64,000 bases of DNA from Mageeibacillus indolicus UPII9-5 (lineage in GTDB: Bacteria; Bacillota; Clostridia; Saccharofermentanales; Fastidiosipilaceae), in contig NC_013895.2 in assembly GCF_000025225.2 (NCBI RefSeq), positions 186,001 to 250,000 on the forward strand, written 5' to 3'. Below are positions 8,949 through 17,708 of this stretch, one piece after another. A program made the translations under genes and the position numbers. How positions within the stretch are numbered: the first letter of the stretch is position 1; every line of letters starts with the position of its first letter. Below the pieces are notes generated by a model. It saw only the letters and a program-made list of their open reading frames with translations. It ran no database searches and had not been told where the DNA came from.

Positions 8949-8989
8949 ACCACCGGAAGTGATTATTAATATAATTTTCAGCCGGTGGT
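8949..8989 (+). promoter_or_regulatory. Inverted repeat flanking a -10 box before the S41 protease
   Basis: A perfect 8-base inverted repeat, ACCACCGG (8949-8956) and CCGGTGGT (8982-8989), encloses a consensus TATAAT (8970-8975). Transcription would start near the second arm and give a leader of about 28 bases before ATG 9010. The -35 is poor. The layout suggests an operator, or a hairpin if transcribed from upstream. Confidence 0.45.
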
Positions 8990-9009
8990 TTCAGATTGGA
9001 GAGCGGCAG

Positions 9010-10413
9010 ATGGCAAAAATTCCTGATTCTGAGCATGATGCAGGCAAAAAAGTCAGAACAACAGCTGAAGCGGCAGCTGAGACAACGGCTGAAGCAGCAG
9101 CTGAGACAACGGCTGAGAGAAAAGATAAAACAGAACTTAAGGCCAAATCCAAAACCGAACGCAGATATTTAACTTGGGGTAGCCGCCCCGTGGCAATAAT
9201 TTTAGCAGCGATTTTACTTTTGGAGATAGTTGGTGGATTATTGTTTTTCGGCTATGTTCACCACCGTGAGAACACCGGCTTCCAAGCCGTGGTCAGCCGC
9301 AATCCGGCTGCCGTTGCCAAATTGGGTCGTATATGGTCACTTTTGCAAAATAACTACTACTTGCCGCTAAAAGATGAACAGTTGTTTGAAGCAGTTTATG
9401 CCGGTTTGCCGAGTAACTTAGGCAGCAAATTCACTCGTTATATGACGAAGCAGGAAAATGAAGATTTCCGGCAGTCCATAAGTGGTGAATATTGCGGCAT
9501 TGGCGCGACTGTCTCGCAAGCACCGAATAAAGAACTTAGCATAGCTGATCTCGTTCCGGACTCCCCGGCGGCCAAAGCAGGATTGCAAATCGGTGATATT
9601 TTTGTTCGGGTTAACGGCAAATCGGTGCAAGAATTTGCTGATGTGACTGCTTTAGCTCTTACCGTGCGCGGCAAGGAAGGTACAACTGTTGAGCTTGAAA
9701 TGCGGCGACCTTCTCAAGCGAAAAATATAACTTTTAAGGTTGTACGCGGCAAAGTTAAAACAGTTGAAGTTATGGCAAAAATTTTGCCGACCGCTGATAC
9801 ATTTAATACCAAAATGGGCTATATCCGTGTGCGTGAGTTTACCGAAACCATGGCGGAACAGTTTATTCCGGCTTTAAAAAAAGTGGTGCAAGAAGGAGCA
9901 GAAAAGATCGTACTTGATTTGCGCAACAACCCCGGTGGAGATGCCGAAGCGATGAGCAAAGCCCTTGATGCAATTATGGAGGAAGGGCCGATCGCCACTA
10001 TCAGGGGGCGTTATCACGGCCGAGCCTATCAGACGGAATGGAAGACTAATAAAGGAGCGATGATTCCATCTACAGTAAAATTTGCGATACTCCTGAACGG
10101 CAATTCCGCCAGTGCCTCCGAGTTTTTTTCCGGGGCATTGCGTGATCGCGGTCGAGCCAAATTGATCGGGACGCAAACATACGGTAAAGGCGTGGCTACC
10201 CAAACCCATGTTTTGCCGGACGGCTCAGCATTAAATATAACAACATTTCAATATATTCTGCCCAAAGGCGAGAGTTTGGACGGGGTGGGGCTGAGACCGG
10301 ATATCGAAGTTACTCTGGCTCCTGAAGCACAACGCAAAAACGTTGAAACTTTGACTTTAGCGGAAGATAGCCAATTGGCGAGAGCGATCAAATATTTGCA
10401 TGAAGGAAAATAA
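9010..10413 (+). CDS. S41 family C-terminal processing protease
   Basis: A 467-residue membrane-anchored serine protease of the CtpA/CtpB type. After an acidic/alanine-rich cytoplasmic head, one membrane segment lies near residues 57-80. A PDZ domain (YCGIGATVS through GLQIGDIFVRVNGKSV) precedes the protease domain with LDLRNNPGG, NGNSASASE (catalytic Ser region) and GTQTYGKG with Lys393, the expected Ser-Lys dyad partner. It acts outside the membrane on the C-termini of envelope proteins. ATG 9010 is chosen because GGAG lies 9 bases upstream and the GTG at 8959 would start before the probable transcription start. The head contains two copies of a TTAEAAAE-like repeat. Confidence 0.9.
   Translation: MAKIPDSEHDAGKKVRTTAEAAAETTAEAAAETTAERKDKTELKAKSKTERRYLTWGSRPVAIILAAILLLEIVGGLLFFGYVHHRENTGFQAVVSRNPAAVAKLGRIWSLLQNNYYLPLKDEQLFEAVYAGLPSNLGSKFTRYMTKQENEDFRQSISGEYCGIGATVSQAPNKELSIADLVPDSPAAKAGLQIGDIFVRVNGKSVQEFADVTALALTVRGKEGTTVELEMRRPSQAKNITFKVVRGKVKTVEVMAKILPTADTFNTKMGYIRVREFTETMAEQFIPALKKVVQEGAEKIVLDLRNNPGGDAEAMSKALDAIMEEGPIATIRGRYHGRAYQTEWKTNKGAMIPSTVKFAILLNGNSASASEFFSGALRDRGRAKLIGTQTYGKGVATQTHVLPDGSALNITTFQYILPKGESLDGVGLRPDIEVTLAPEAQRKNVETLTLAEDSQLARAIKYLHEGK
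9061..9118 (+). repeat. In-frame tandem repeat in the protease head
   Basis: About two and a half copies of a 24-base unit encoding TAEAAAET lie in the cytoplasmic N-terminus of the S41 protease. The copies differ at a single base, so the duplication looks recent. Confidence 0.7.
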
Positions 10414-11260
10414 CAATAACAATAGGTCAAAGGGAAATAATAATAACAACAGGTCGGCTTATGATGTTTTGAGCGAGTTCTATGACGCCTTTCAAGGTGG
10501 AAATGATGCCGAGCTTGTGAACATTGCTTTAGCAGAAATTAAAGAGCGGATTCCATGCGAACTTGACGGCCGTCGCTGCCGAATCTTGGACTGCGGTTGC
10601 GGTAGTGGGCGAGTTACCTTAGCTTTGTTGGCAGCCGACTATGCGGTCAGTGGAGTGGATATAAGCATGGAACAGCTGGCTATAGCGGAAGCCAAAGCGT
10701 TTGCTTTCGAAGATGAGACTTGGCTGAAAAAATACGGTGGCATGCCGGAGGAAGACGACATTGACGCTCGGCTAAAGGCCAGACACTATGCCTTTTATTG
10801 CGCCGATCTGGCAGATTTGGCTATGCCGGAGGCCTCGTTTGATGGCGCGGTTTGTTGGCTCGACACGGTTAATCATTTGTCGGTAACGAAGCGCAATTCG
10901 TTTTGGCATGGTTTGCATACGGCGGTTCGCCCGCACGGCTGTTTGATTTTTGACTATATCACTGACTCTTATATGCGACAAAATTTCCTCAACCAAGTTT
11001 ATGTCGATACTTCCCCCAAGCATTATTTGGGTTGGCAAAACGATTATGTTTCCGGGTATAATGTCGCTACGATTGATCTTTTTCGCCGCAAATCGGACGG
11101 AGGTTATGAGCGTTTTACTACACGGATTGAGGAATGGGCGTTGGCGGCTGATATTTTAAGTCAAGAGCTTCAGGCAAATGGCTGGCAGGTGTTGGCAGAT
11201 CGCCCTATCGGTCAAGACGGTCGACGCTTATGTGTGGCGGAACGCAGTGATACGGTATAA
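10400..11260 (+). CDS. Class I SAM-dependent methyltransferase
   Basis: A 286-residue Rossmann-fold methyltransferase. Motif I is ILDCGCGSGRVTLAL (about residues 62-76), with the acidic end of beta-2 in VSGVDIS and a motif IV-like FDGAVCWLDTVNHL. The protein begins with two copies of an Asn5-Arg-Ser stretch before the family-typical YDVLSEFYD. Its start overlaps the end of the S41 protease gene by 14 bases and has no strong ribosome binding site, so it is probably translated by coupling, or from a later start near YDVLSEF. The substrate is unknown. Confidence 0.8.
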   Translation: MKENNNNNRSKGNNNNNRSAYDVLSEFYDAFQGGNDAELVNIALAEIKERIPCELDGRRCRILDCGCGSGRVTLALLAADYAVSGVDISMEQLAIAEAKAFAFEDETWLKKYGGMPEEDDIDARLKARHYAFYCADLADLAMPEASFDGAVCWLDTVNHLSVTKRNSFWHGLHTAVRPHGCLIFDYITDSYMRQNFLNQVYVDTSPKHYLGWQNDYVSGYNVATIDLFRRKSDGGYERFTTRIEEWALAADILSQELQANGWQVLADRPIGQDGRRLCVAERSDTV

Positions 11261-11410
11261 GAGCTGCCCAATATACGCAATATTTAACGGCATAACTTTT
11301 ACAACACTTTAACACTTTTGCACTTATAGAACTTATAACGCTAAATAGAACTCATAAAATTTATAGCGCGTAAAGCACATGCAAGGCGGCAAGCCGAAGA
11401 GGTAGGAGAT

Positions 11411-12379
11411 ATGAATCCATACGAAGATAATCAGAATAAACTACAAAAACTGACTGTTGACGCAGAAGACAGCCACCAAGTGCTGACAGCTGCCGATGTG
11501 ACAATATCCGGAGATCATTTGGTGCGGGCCACGGCACGAGGCGGCCATGTGAAATTAGCCGCTCTGCGAGCAGAAGGAACCGTAAGTAAATTGGTCGCTA
11601 TCCATGATTTATCCCCTTTAATGGCCGCTGCCGCCGGACGAATGGCCATGGCAACGCAACTTTTGGCGGCTGACTTAAAAGATGAAACATCCACGATAAC
11701 CAGTATTTTACGCTGTAACGGCCCGGTTCAAGGGATGACAATGGTTGCCGATTGCCATTCACGCGTGCGCGGAGTTGTGAAAAATCCCCATGTTAGCACG
11801 GCCGAAATCCGCCCCGGCAAGCTGGCCGTCGGAGCAGCTGTTGGAAAAGGTGAATTGACGGTTATTAAAGATCTTGGGCTGCGTGAACCATATGTTGGTA
11901 CAGTAGAACTTCTTACCGGAGAAATTGCCGAAGATTTTGCGTATTATTTATTGACCTCGGAGCAAATCCCCGGTGTTCTCGCTTTAGGCGTAAAGATGAA
12001 TGACCGAGGGGTAAGTTATGCCGGTGGCTTGTTGGTTCAGCTGATGCCCGGACATACGGAAGAAGACTTGGAATATATTGAAAAACGTGCTGGGGGAGGT
12101 TTTCCGGAGATAACCTTTTTGCTGGAGGAAGGCTTCAGCCCGGCTCAAATAATTGATTTGTTCATGGGTGATCCTGAGCTTACCTACTTAGACTGTCGCC
12201 CGATCAGTTATCATTGTCCGTGCAATCAGGCCCGGATGGAACGGAACCTGCTCACTTTAGGTCGTAGTGAATTACAGTCCCTTGCTGCCGACCCGGCCGG
12301 CATTGAGCTTTGCTGCCACTTCTGTGGGAAAAAATATCACTTTGCTCAGGCGGAAATCTCCGGTCTGCTATCTCGCTGA
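11411..12379 (+). CDS. hslO: Redox-regulated chaperone Hsp33
   Basis: A 322-residue cytoplasmic holdase chaperone activated by oxidative unfolding. The C-terminal zinc switch is intact: C269-P-C271 and C302-H-F-C305. The N-terminal part shows the family core (LVRATARGGHVKLAALR, GPVQGMTMVADC, YVGTVELLTGEIAEDFAYYL, LLTSEQIPGVLALGV). GGTAGGAGAT-like spacing gives a good ribosome binding site (AGGAG, 8 bases before ATG). The 150 bases upstream are AT-rich with no clear terminator for the methyltransferase gene. Confidence 0.95.
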   Translation: MNPYEDNQNKLQKLTVDAEDSHQVLTAADVTISGDHLVRATARGGHVKLAALRAEGTVSKLVAIHDLSPLMAAAAGRMAMATQLLAADLKDETSTITSILRCNGPVQGMTMVADCHSRVRGVVKNPHVSTAEIRPGKLAVGAAVGKGELTVIKDLGLREPYVGTVELLTGEIAEDFAYYLLTSEQIPGVLALGVKMNDRGVSYAGGLLVQLMPGHTEEDLEYIEKRAGGGFPEITFLLEEGFSPAQIIDLFMGDPELTYLDCRPISYHCPCNQARMERNLLTLGRSELQSLAADPAGIELCCHFCGKKYHFAQAEISGLLSR

Positions 12380-12781
12380 CAACTTTTCCACTTGACTCAG
12401 CTTCCAGCTTCCACGTTTTCTTGCTTCTCTCGCCCCATTGCATCCATTTCCACGTATTCTTTGTGTGAGGCTATACTTCACCTTATCTAAATTTTGCCAG
12501 CATTTCGTTTCCATATGCAAAGCAACTAAAGCTGTTATAAAACTGAATAAATTTAGTGTTAATACCAAAGCAAAGGTGAGTTTACTGCGGCTAATTTTTT
12601 CTGTATAATATGCCAATAATTAGTTTGACGTGTTTGCGTCAGGAAAGATACTAAGCCTAAGTTTAAGCCTAAGATGTTTGGTGCTGGCCAGAATTAGCGG
12701 TTTAAGCCGTGGACACAGGCTTGATAGACTTGAATTTTGACTACTGACGCTTGCAAGTAGACTTAAATCTAGGAGGGTAAC
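12380..12781. other. Gene-poor stretch between hslO and the secreted protein
   Basis: I see no convincing gene here. It holds one good + strand promoter (12581-12609), a long leader containing a short direct repeat (CCTAAG / TTTAAGCCTAAG) and a GGAGG box just before the next gene. A minus-strand frame with one hydrophobic segment is discussed under rejected items. Confidence 0.6.
12581..12609 (+). promoter_or_regulatory. Sigma-A-type promoter for the large secreted protein
   Basis: TTTACT and a consensus TATAAT with a 17-base spacer. The resulting leader is about 165 bases long, which leaves room for regulation. Confidence 0.65.
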
Positions 12782-14665
12782 ATGTTATTAAAAAAGATCT
12801 GCTCTATTTTCAGCCGGACACTAGCTGTCGGTATAGGGCTACTTACACTAGCAGCAGCGAGCTTGGTGGTAATCCGGGGAGATATTACAACAGTCGACGC
12901 TATTGAAGCTGATCAAGTGACGTTCGAATCGATTCAGAAGGATGGGGTGCCGCAGGAATTCACACATCAGGCTGGCAAATTTAACTTCACTGTTTGGGCT
13001 CAAACGATATCTGACGGCAATAAATACAGTCCTAAAGACTTAATAATTTACGGAAAAATTGGCGATCCCTACCATGCAGCCGACATTGGGATAACAAAAT
13101 TTGACAGTTCCTACCTACTTCCCAATGAAAGATGTTATCTACTCTATAATTCAGGTATAAATGCCACGTTGAAATGGGAAAAAGCAAATTCCGGTGATGA
13201 TCCGCAAAAATGGCAAGTTTTTAGGCTGGATAATGACAGTGTACCTGTTCGAGGCAATGAAGTTGAATTATGCTTGAACGGTGAAAAGTTTACTGTCAAG
13301 CTGGACTTGGTACCAGAACGCCCAAATGTTGATGCTTTGGATAAAGCCAATGTGGAACATATTAACGACTATGAGGCGGCCAAGACTGCTGGTATTGAAA
13401 TGGATGAGACCACAATTGCGGCATATGAAGCTAAGCGCGGTGAGGTCGAGACGATGATTCAAAAAGTCCGTGACGGAGAAATAATAAAACAGCATGTAAT
13501 CGACCAATTACTTCAAGAATTAAATGAAACTTTTGCGGCTATAATGCCTAAGCCGTTCCACCGTGAGCCATTACGAAAATTGGCCGTAGACGCCAAAAGC
13601 AAAATTGATCAAAACGGTAAGAAAAACAAGCGCTTTACTAAGGCTACTTTCGAACCATTTATGACTGCATATGCTGAGGCGGTTAAACTGCTGAACACCC
13701 CTGACTTAAAAACGATTCTTGTACCTCACCATGCCGATCCGGCTACGACTCATCGCGATTTCAAGCAGACCGCTACTAATTTAACTAACGCTATGGCCGC
13801 TTTGCAGACAGAAGACTATGTGCCGACCGATTTGCGTGAACTGAAGGCTACCTACATTGCGGCTATTGCTAAAATGCCGGCTGCAGGTAAAGGGTTTAGT
13901 GAGCCCGGACGTACGGAATTCCTTGACCAAATTGCACTGGCGGAAGATTTACTTTTAGGCCGGGCTGTCTATACAAGTATGGCTGAAGCAACTCAAATGA
14001 AAAATGATTTAACCTTAAAAATGAATAATTTGGCTGAGGTTGATCTTGACCAAACAAAAAAGATCACTTTGAAAATTCGTTATCTCAAACCGGCGAAGAA
14101 TGCCGTATCTCCGTTATTACAAGAGCCGTTTAAGGATGCAAATGATAATATTATCGAGGACGCGAAAGTCTTTGTTACCGGTAGTGAAGTCAGTTTGAAA
14201 GTTAATGAATTACGCAAATTTGACGGTTATGTACCCGCTGTTTTTCATTTGAACGGCGACGATGGCACATTGAAATTGGTACGAGTTCTAACAGATTTAC
14301 AAGGCAACGCTAGAATTAGATTTAAGGCGGTGAATACTAATTCAACCAATACATCCGATTTGGATATTTCCTATGTTAAGGGCCAAAGCTTATCTATGCC
14401 CTCGGTTAAAGACGATGACAAAGAAAATGATGGCACTAAAGGCGGTGCTGGCTACTTCGGTCTAGGTTATTACGCAGGGGAAAAAGCCGGTGAAATAAAA
14501 TTCCTTCCAGAGACCGAGGAATGCCTCACAATTGCGAGAGATGATGTTCCTTCTACTTCTGCCTGCAGTCAAATTGATAGGGGTAATGCTGAAGCAGCAA
14601 CAATATTAAGTTCATTGATCGGTGTGGTCGCAACAATTTGCGGTTTATCTGATTTTGGCATTTAA
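12782..14665 (+). CDS. Large secreted or surface protein, unrecognised
   Basis: A 627-residue protein that I cannot assign to a family. It has a signal peptide (Lys-rich start, hydrophobic residues 12-31). Residues 40-180 look beta-rich (KFNFTVWAQTISDGN, LKWEKANSGDD). Residues about 185-425 look like helical modules of the FIVAR/three-helix type found in Gram-positive surface proteins (YEAAKTAGIEMDETTIAAYE, LRELKATYIAAIAKMP, EFLDQIALAEDLLLG). Residues 430-530 are again beta-rich. The C-terminus ends in a hydrophobic stretch (AATILSSLIGVVATICG) but has no LPXTG and no basic tail, so anchoring is unclear. It has its own promoter and terminator. An adhesin or surface role is inference only. Confidence 0.75.
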   Translation: MLLKKICSIFSRTLAVGIGLLTLAAASLVVIRGDITTVDAIEADQVTFESIQKDGVPQEFTHQAGKFNFTVWAQTISDGNKYSPKDLIIYGKIGDPYHAADIGITKFDSSYLLPNERCYLLYNSGINATLKWEKANSGDDPQKWQVFRLDNDSVPVRGNEVELCLNGEKFTVKLDLVPERPNVDALDKANVEHINDYEAAKTAGIEMDETTIAAYEAKRGEVETMIQKVRDGEIIKQHVIDQLLQELNETFAAIMPKPFHREPLRKLAVDAKSKIDQNGKKNKRFTKATFEPFMTAYAEAVKLLNTPDLKTILVPHHADPATTHRDFKQTATNLTNAMAALQTEDYVPTDLRELKATYIAAIAKMPAAGKGFSEPGRTEFLDQIALAEDLLLGRAVYTSMAEATQMKNDLTLKMNNLAEVDLDQTKKITLKIRYLKPAKNAVSPLLQEPFKDANDNIIEDAKVFVTGSEVSLKVNELRKFDGYVPAVFHLNGDDGTLKLVRVLTDLQGNARIRFKAVNTNSTNTSDLDISYVKGQSLSMPSVKDDDKENDGTKGGAGYFGLGYYAGEKAGEIKFLPETEECLTIARDDVPSTSACSQIDRGNAEAATILSSLIGVVATICGLSDFGI

Positions 14666-14728
14666 ATTTATCTATTCCGCGTAATCGCCTGACAACATGG
14701 ATGAAAACACAGATAGAGTAAAAACGGC

Positions 14729-14764
14729 AAACGGCCTGACATTAAGTCGGGTCGTTTACTTTTA
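14729..14764 (+). terminator. Terminator after the large secreted protein
   Basis: A 12-bp stem (two G-T pairs) with an ATTAA loop is followed by ACTTTTA, 64 bases after the stop. Confidence 0.75.
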
Positions 14765-15152
14765 GTAATAGAAACTGAGAGCACGAACTCCCCTGAGAGT
14801 GAGAGTGGCTGTTAATGCGGCTGCATAATGGCTGCGGCTGTAGAGTAAATCACAACACCGAACGAACTCGAATTGCTAAGATCAATATGATGGAACAATT
14901 TCTCAACTCAATTCATCCCCCTCACCTGCAGAAGTTAAAATCGACTAATTTTTAAAAGATATGTTAATTTTTTAGCTGTAATTTGTCGCTTTGCACCAAT
15001 ATAAAAAGTTCAAAGTCCGGATATATATTTCAGCCGAGTTTGATTAAAAGCAAATATTGGACAAGATAGTGATATTAATCACATTTTTCGCGAAGAAAAG
15101 ATCCGAATGAAGGTATTGAGATAAGCGAAGCAAAATTTATTGATAATGTTAG

Positions 15153-15306
15153 CTTGTGCAAACTGTACAAAAAGAACGCGGTTTACAAGAGTTAGCTTAG
15201 GCGAATTTAGCCGAATTTGTTGCAATGAACCACGTATGTTTGTAAAATTAAGCTTGAAACAAGATTTATAAAAAAATACGGAAACAAACGAATGAAGGAG
15301 GCAGAA
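15153..15306 (+). pseudogene. Probable remnant of an AraC-family HTH
   Basis: Conceptual reading in two frames gives an AraC/XylS-like C-terminal HTH. The first frame reads VQKERGLQELA, a TAG stop at 15198, then ANLAEFVAMN. After a shift at 15231 the other frame reads TYVCKIKLETRFIKKYGNKR and MKEAE. This parallels the family pattern LAExVxMNPTYxSKxFKxETG..FIxYxNKxRMxxA; a two-base loss at 15231 would restore the MNPTYV junction. The fragment runs into the rnfC ribosome binding site. The identification is by eye and modestly supported. Confidence 0.4.
15220..15248 (+). promoter_or_regulatory. Sigma-A-type promoter for rnfCDGEAB
   Basis: TTGCAA and TAAAAT with a 17-base spacer, about 52 bases before the rnfC ribosome binding site (AAGGAGG at 15295-15301). 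Confidence 0.6.
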
Positions 15307-15307
15307 T

Positions 15308-16657
15308 ATGAGTCCATTTTTGAGAACTCAGGCCTCGGGTTTGAAGCGTTTTCATGGCGGTGTTAAACCGAGCCATGCCAAGGGAACGAAAAACTTATCG
15401 GTAGTGGAAATGCCCATTCCGAAACAAGTGATAATTCCTATGGGGCAACATATCGGTGCGCCCTGTGTACCGATCGTAAAACCCGGTGATCAGGTAAAAA
15501 AAGGACAGGTGATAGGGACATCGGAAGCCTTTGTATCGGCACCGATTCATGCTTCAACCTCAGGTAAAGTTAAAGCAGTTGGCCCGTTTGTGGGTGCTAC
15601 CGGAGCAAGAATGACGGCTGTCACCATAGACTGTGACGGAGAAGATGTGTGGGATGAAACAATAACTCCTCCGACTGTTACATGCCGCGATGAATTTATA
15701 GCGGCCATACAACAATCGGGGCTAGTAGGCCTAGGTGGAGCCGGATTCCCGACCCATGTTAAATTACGCGCACCCAAGGACCACCCGTTTGAAATTTTGG
15801 TCATTAATGCAGCGGAATGTGAGCCTTATCTTACGGTTGACTATCGTGCTATGCTCGACAATACCGATAACCTTTTGGCCGGTATAGCGGCTGTAACCAA
15901 ATATCTTGATATTCCCCGCGTTGTCATTGGCACGGAGGACAACAAAAAAGATGCGGTAACCAAACTCTTGCAAGCATTGCGCAGCGAGGCCGGTGATGCA
16001 ATAAACGCTGATGTGGAAATTATGGCTTTGCCCTCACGCTACCCACAAGGCGCAGAAAAAACGCTTATTTATGCTGCAACCGGACGACGGGTTCCGGCTG
16101 GGGGGTTACCTGCCAATGTCGGTTGCGTTGTCATGAATGTGACGTCAGTTGCCTTTGTCGGTGATTATTTACGAACCGGCCACCCGTTGGTAGCCAAAAA
16201 TATCACCGTTGACGGAGATATAATTGCGCATCCGCAAAATATTCGTGCGGTAATTGGTACCCCGATTAAAGATATCGTAGAATTTTGCGGTGGACTAACC
16301 GGTGAACCGTCCAAAATTTTAATGGGTGGGCCGATGATGGGACTCGCCATTTCATCCCTCGACCAACCAATCTTAAAAAATAACAATGGCTTATTATTTT
16401 TCTCAGAACGCATGGTTAACAACGGCCCGGAAACCGATTGCATTCGCTGCGGACGTTGCTCACAACATTGCCCGATGAATCTCTTACCCAAACGGATTAT
16501 GGATACGGTTAAATTCCAAAAATATGCTGCGTTGTCGGCGACCGGCGTGATGAACTGCATCGAATGCGGCAGTTGCGCTTATGAGTGCCCTGCACATATT
16601 CCGCTGGTACAGTACATGAAATTGAGTAAAGACTTTATTAAGAAGGGAAAGCGATAA
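15308..16657 (+). CDS. rnfC: Rnf complex subunit RnfC
   Basis: A 449-residue peripheral subunit of the ion-translocating ferredoxin:NAD+ oxidoreductase, the NADH/flavin-facing part. It shows the biotinyl-like N-terminal domain (GQHIGAPCVPIVKPGDQVKK), the Nqo1-like core with GLGGAGFPTHVKL and NAAECEPYLTVDYR, and two [4Fe-4S] motifs starting at C378 (CIRCGRCSQHCPMN) and C417 (CIECGSCAYECPAH). It leads the operon and is 3 bases ahead of rnfD. Confidence 0.96.
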   Translation: MSPFLRTQASGLKRFHGGVKPSHAKGTKNLSVVEMPIPKQVIIPMGQHIGAPCVPIVKPGDQVKKGQVIGTSEAFVSAPIHASTSGKVKAVGPFVGATGARMTAVTIDCDGEDVWDETITPPTVTCRDEFIAAIQQSGLVGLGGAGFPTHVKLRAPKDHPFEILVINAAECEPYLTVDYRAMLDNTDNLLAGIAAVTKYLDIPRVVIGTEDNKKDAVTKLLQALRSEAGDAINADVEIMALPSRYPQGAEKTLIYAATGRRVPAGGLPANVGCVVMNVTSVAFVGDYLRTGHPLVAKNITVDGDIIAHPQNIRAVIGTPIKDIVEFCGGLTGEPSKILMGGPMMGLAISSLDQPILKNNNGLLFFSERMVNNGPETDCIRCGRCSQHCPMNLLPKRIMDTVKFQKYAALSATGVMNCIECGSCAYECPAHIPLVQYMKLSKDFIKKGKR

Positions 16658-16660
16658 GCC

Positions 16661-17698
16661 ATGGAAGAAAAATTTTTGAATGTTTCAGTTTCGCCCCACC
16701 TTCACAGTCCGGTCACTACGACAAGATTAATGGGCGATGTTTTGATAGCGATGGTTCCGGCATTGATATACGCCGTTTGGCTGTACGGATTCAGCGCATT
16801 ATTGATGACAGCAGTCTCGGTAGTTGCTTGTGTTTTCTTTGAATGGTTGAGCCGCCGCATAATGAAACGACCCGGGACAATCGGCGATTTAAGTGCAGCG
16901 GTTACCGGCGTTCTGCTAGCGTTTTGTCTGCCAGCCAACATGCCACTATACATGGTTGTCGTCGGGGATTTCGTGGCGATTGTAATTGCCAAACAATTTT
17001 TCGGCGGCATCGGTATGAATTTCGTCAATCCGGCATTGATCGGCCGTATTGCTTTGTCGGTGTCGTTCGCCAAAGCTGTGGCTGGAGTACCTAAGTTGTC
17101 ACAATCGGCGGCGGCAGTGGCGGCCGGATTTACGGCCGGTGATGCCGTTTCCTCCGCTTCTCCTATGCAGATTATGAAAGGCCTTGTTATGGAGGGCCAT
17201 CTGAACGATATTTCACAAGCTAACCTGGTAAATTGGAAAGGCGCAATACTTGGTCTGCACACCGGAAGCATCGGTGAAGTATCTATAATCTGCCTTCTCA
17301 TTGGCTTGATCTATTTGCTGTGGCGCGGAGTCATTACTTGGATCATTCCGGTAATTTATGTTGCTTCAACCTTCGTGCTCGCTCTGCTTTACAGCGGAAA
17401 TATAATGTACGCCATAACTTCATTGCTGAGCGGCGGATTGTTTTTGGGTGCTATTTTTATGGCTACCGACTACACAACTTCACCGGTTACGCCGAAAGGA
17501 AAAACAATTTTTGCTTTGGGCTGCGGCTTTTTGACCGCTACTATTCGTTATTTCGGCGGCATGCCGGAAGCGACGGCCTACAGCATTGTAATTATGAATT
17601 TATTCGTCCCGTACATCAACGGAATAACGATCCCGTTACCGTTCGGGGTAATTAAAGTAAAAAAGCGCGACGCCAAAAAGGCCGCCGCCACGAAATGA
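16661..17698 (+). CDS. rnfD: Rnf complex subunit RnfD
   Basis: A 345-residue integral membrane subunit with about nine membrane segments. Family motifs include the FGGIGMNFVNPALIGR segment and ATDYTTSPVTPKG, the latter in the region where the homologous NqrB/RnfD carry covalent FMN on a Thr. It works with RnfG in electron transfer across the membrane and in ion pumping. It starts with GATAAGCC spacing just after rnfC. Confidence 0.95.
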   Translation: MEEKFLNVSVSPHLHSPVTTTRLMGDVLIAMVPALIYAVWLYGFSALLMTAVSVVACVFFEWLSRRIMKRPGTIGDLSAAVTGVLLAFCLPANMPLYMVVVGDFVAIVIAKQFFGGIGMNFVNPALIGRIALSVSFAKAVAGVPKLSQSAAAVAAGFTAGDAVSSASPMQIMKGLVMEGHLNDISQANLVNWKGAILGLHTGSIGEVSIICLLIGLIYLLWRGVITWIIPVIYVASTFVLALLYSGNIMYAITSLLSGGLFLGAIFMATDYTTSPVTPKGKTIFALGCGFLTATIRYFGGMPEATAYSIVIMNLFVPYINGITIPLPFGVIKVKKRDAKKAAATK

Positions 17699-17708
17699 GG
17701 TGAATGAT

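Larger units (their letters stand above)
14666..15307. other. Long non-coding stretch before the rnf operon
   Basis: After the terminator at 14729-14764 there is no intact gene. The first half is unremarkable. The last 150 bases contain a probable decayed AraC-type HTH (15153-15306) and the rnf promoter inside it. Confidence 0.6.

Noticed and set aside
12368-12616. Minus-strand frame of 82 codons with one hydrophobic segment between hslO and the secreted protein
   Set aside because: It starts at TTG without a ribosome binding site, overlaps the end of hslO and has an Arg/Gly-rich low-quality C-terminus. It could be a small membrane protein but the support is too weak to list.
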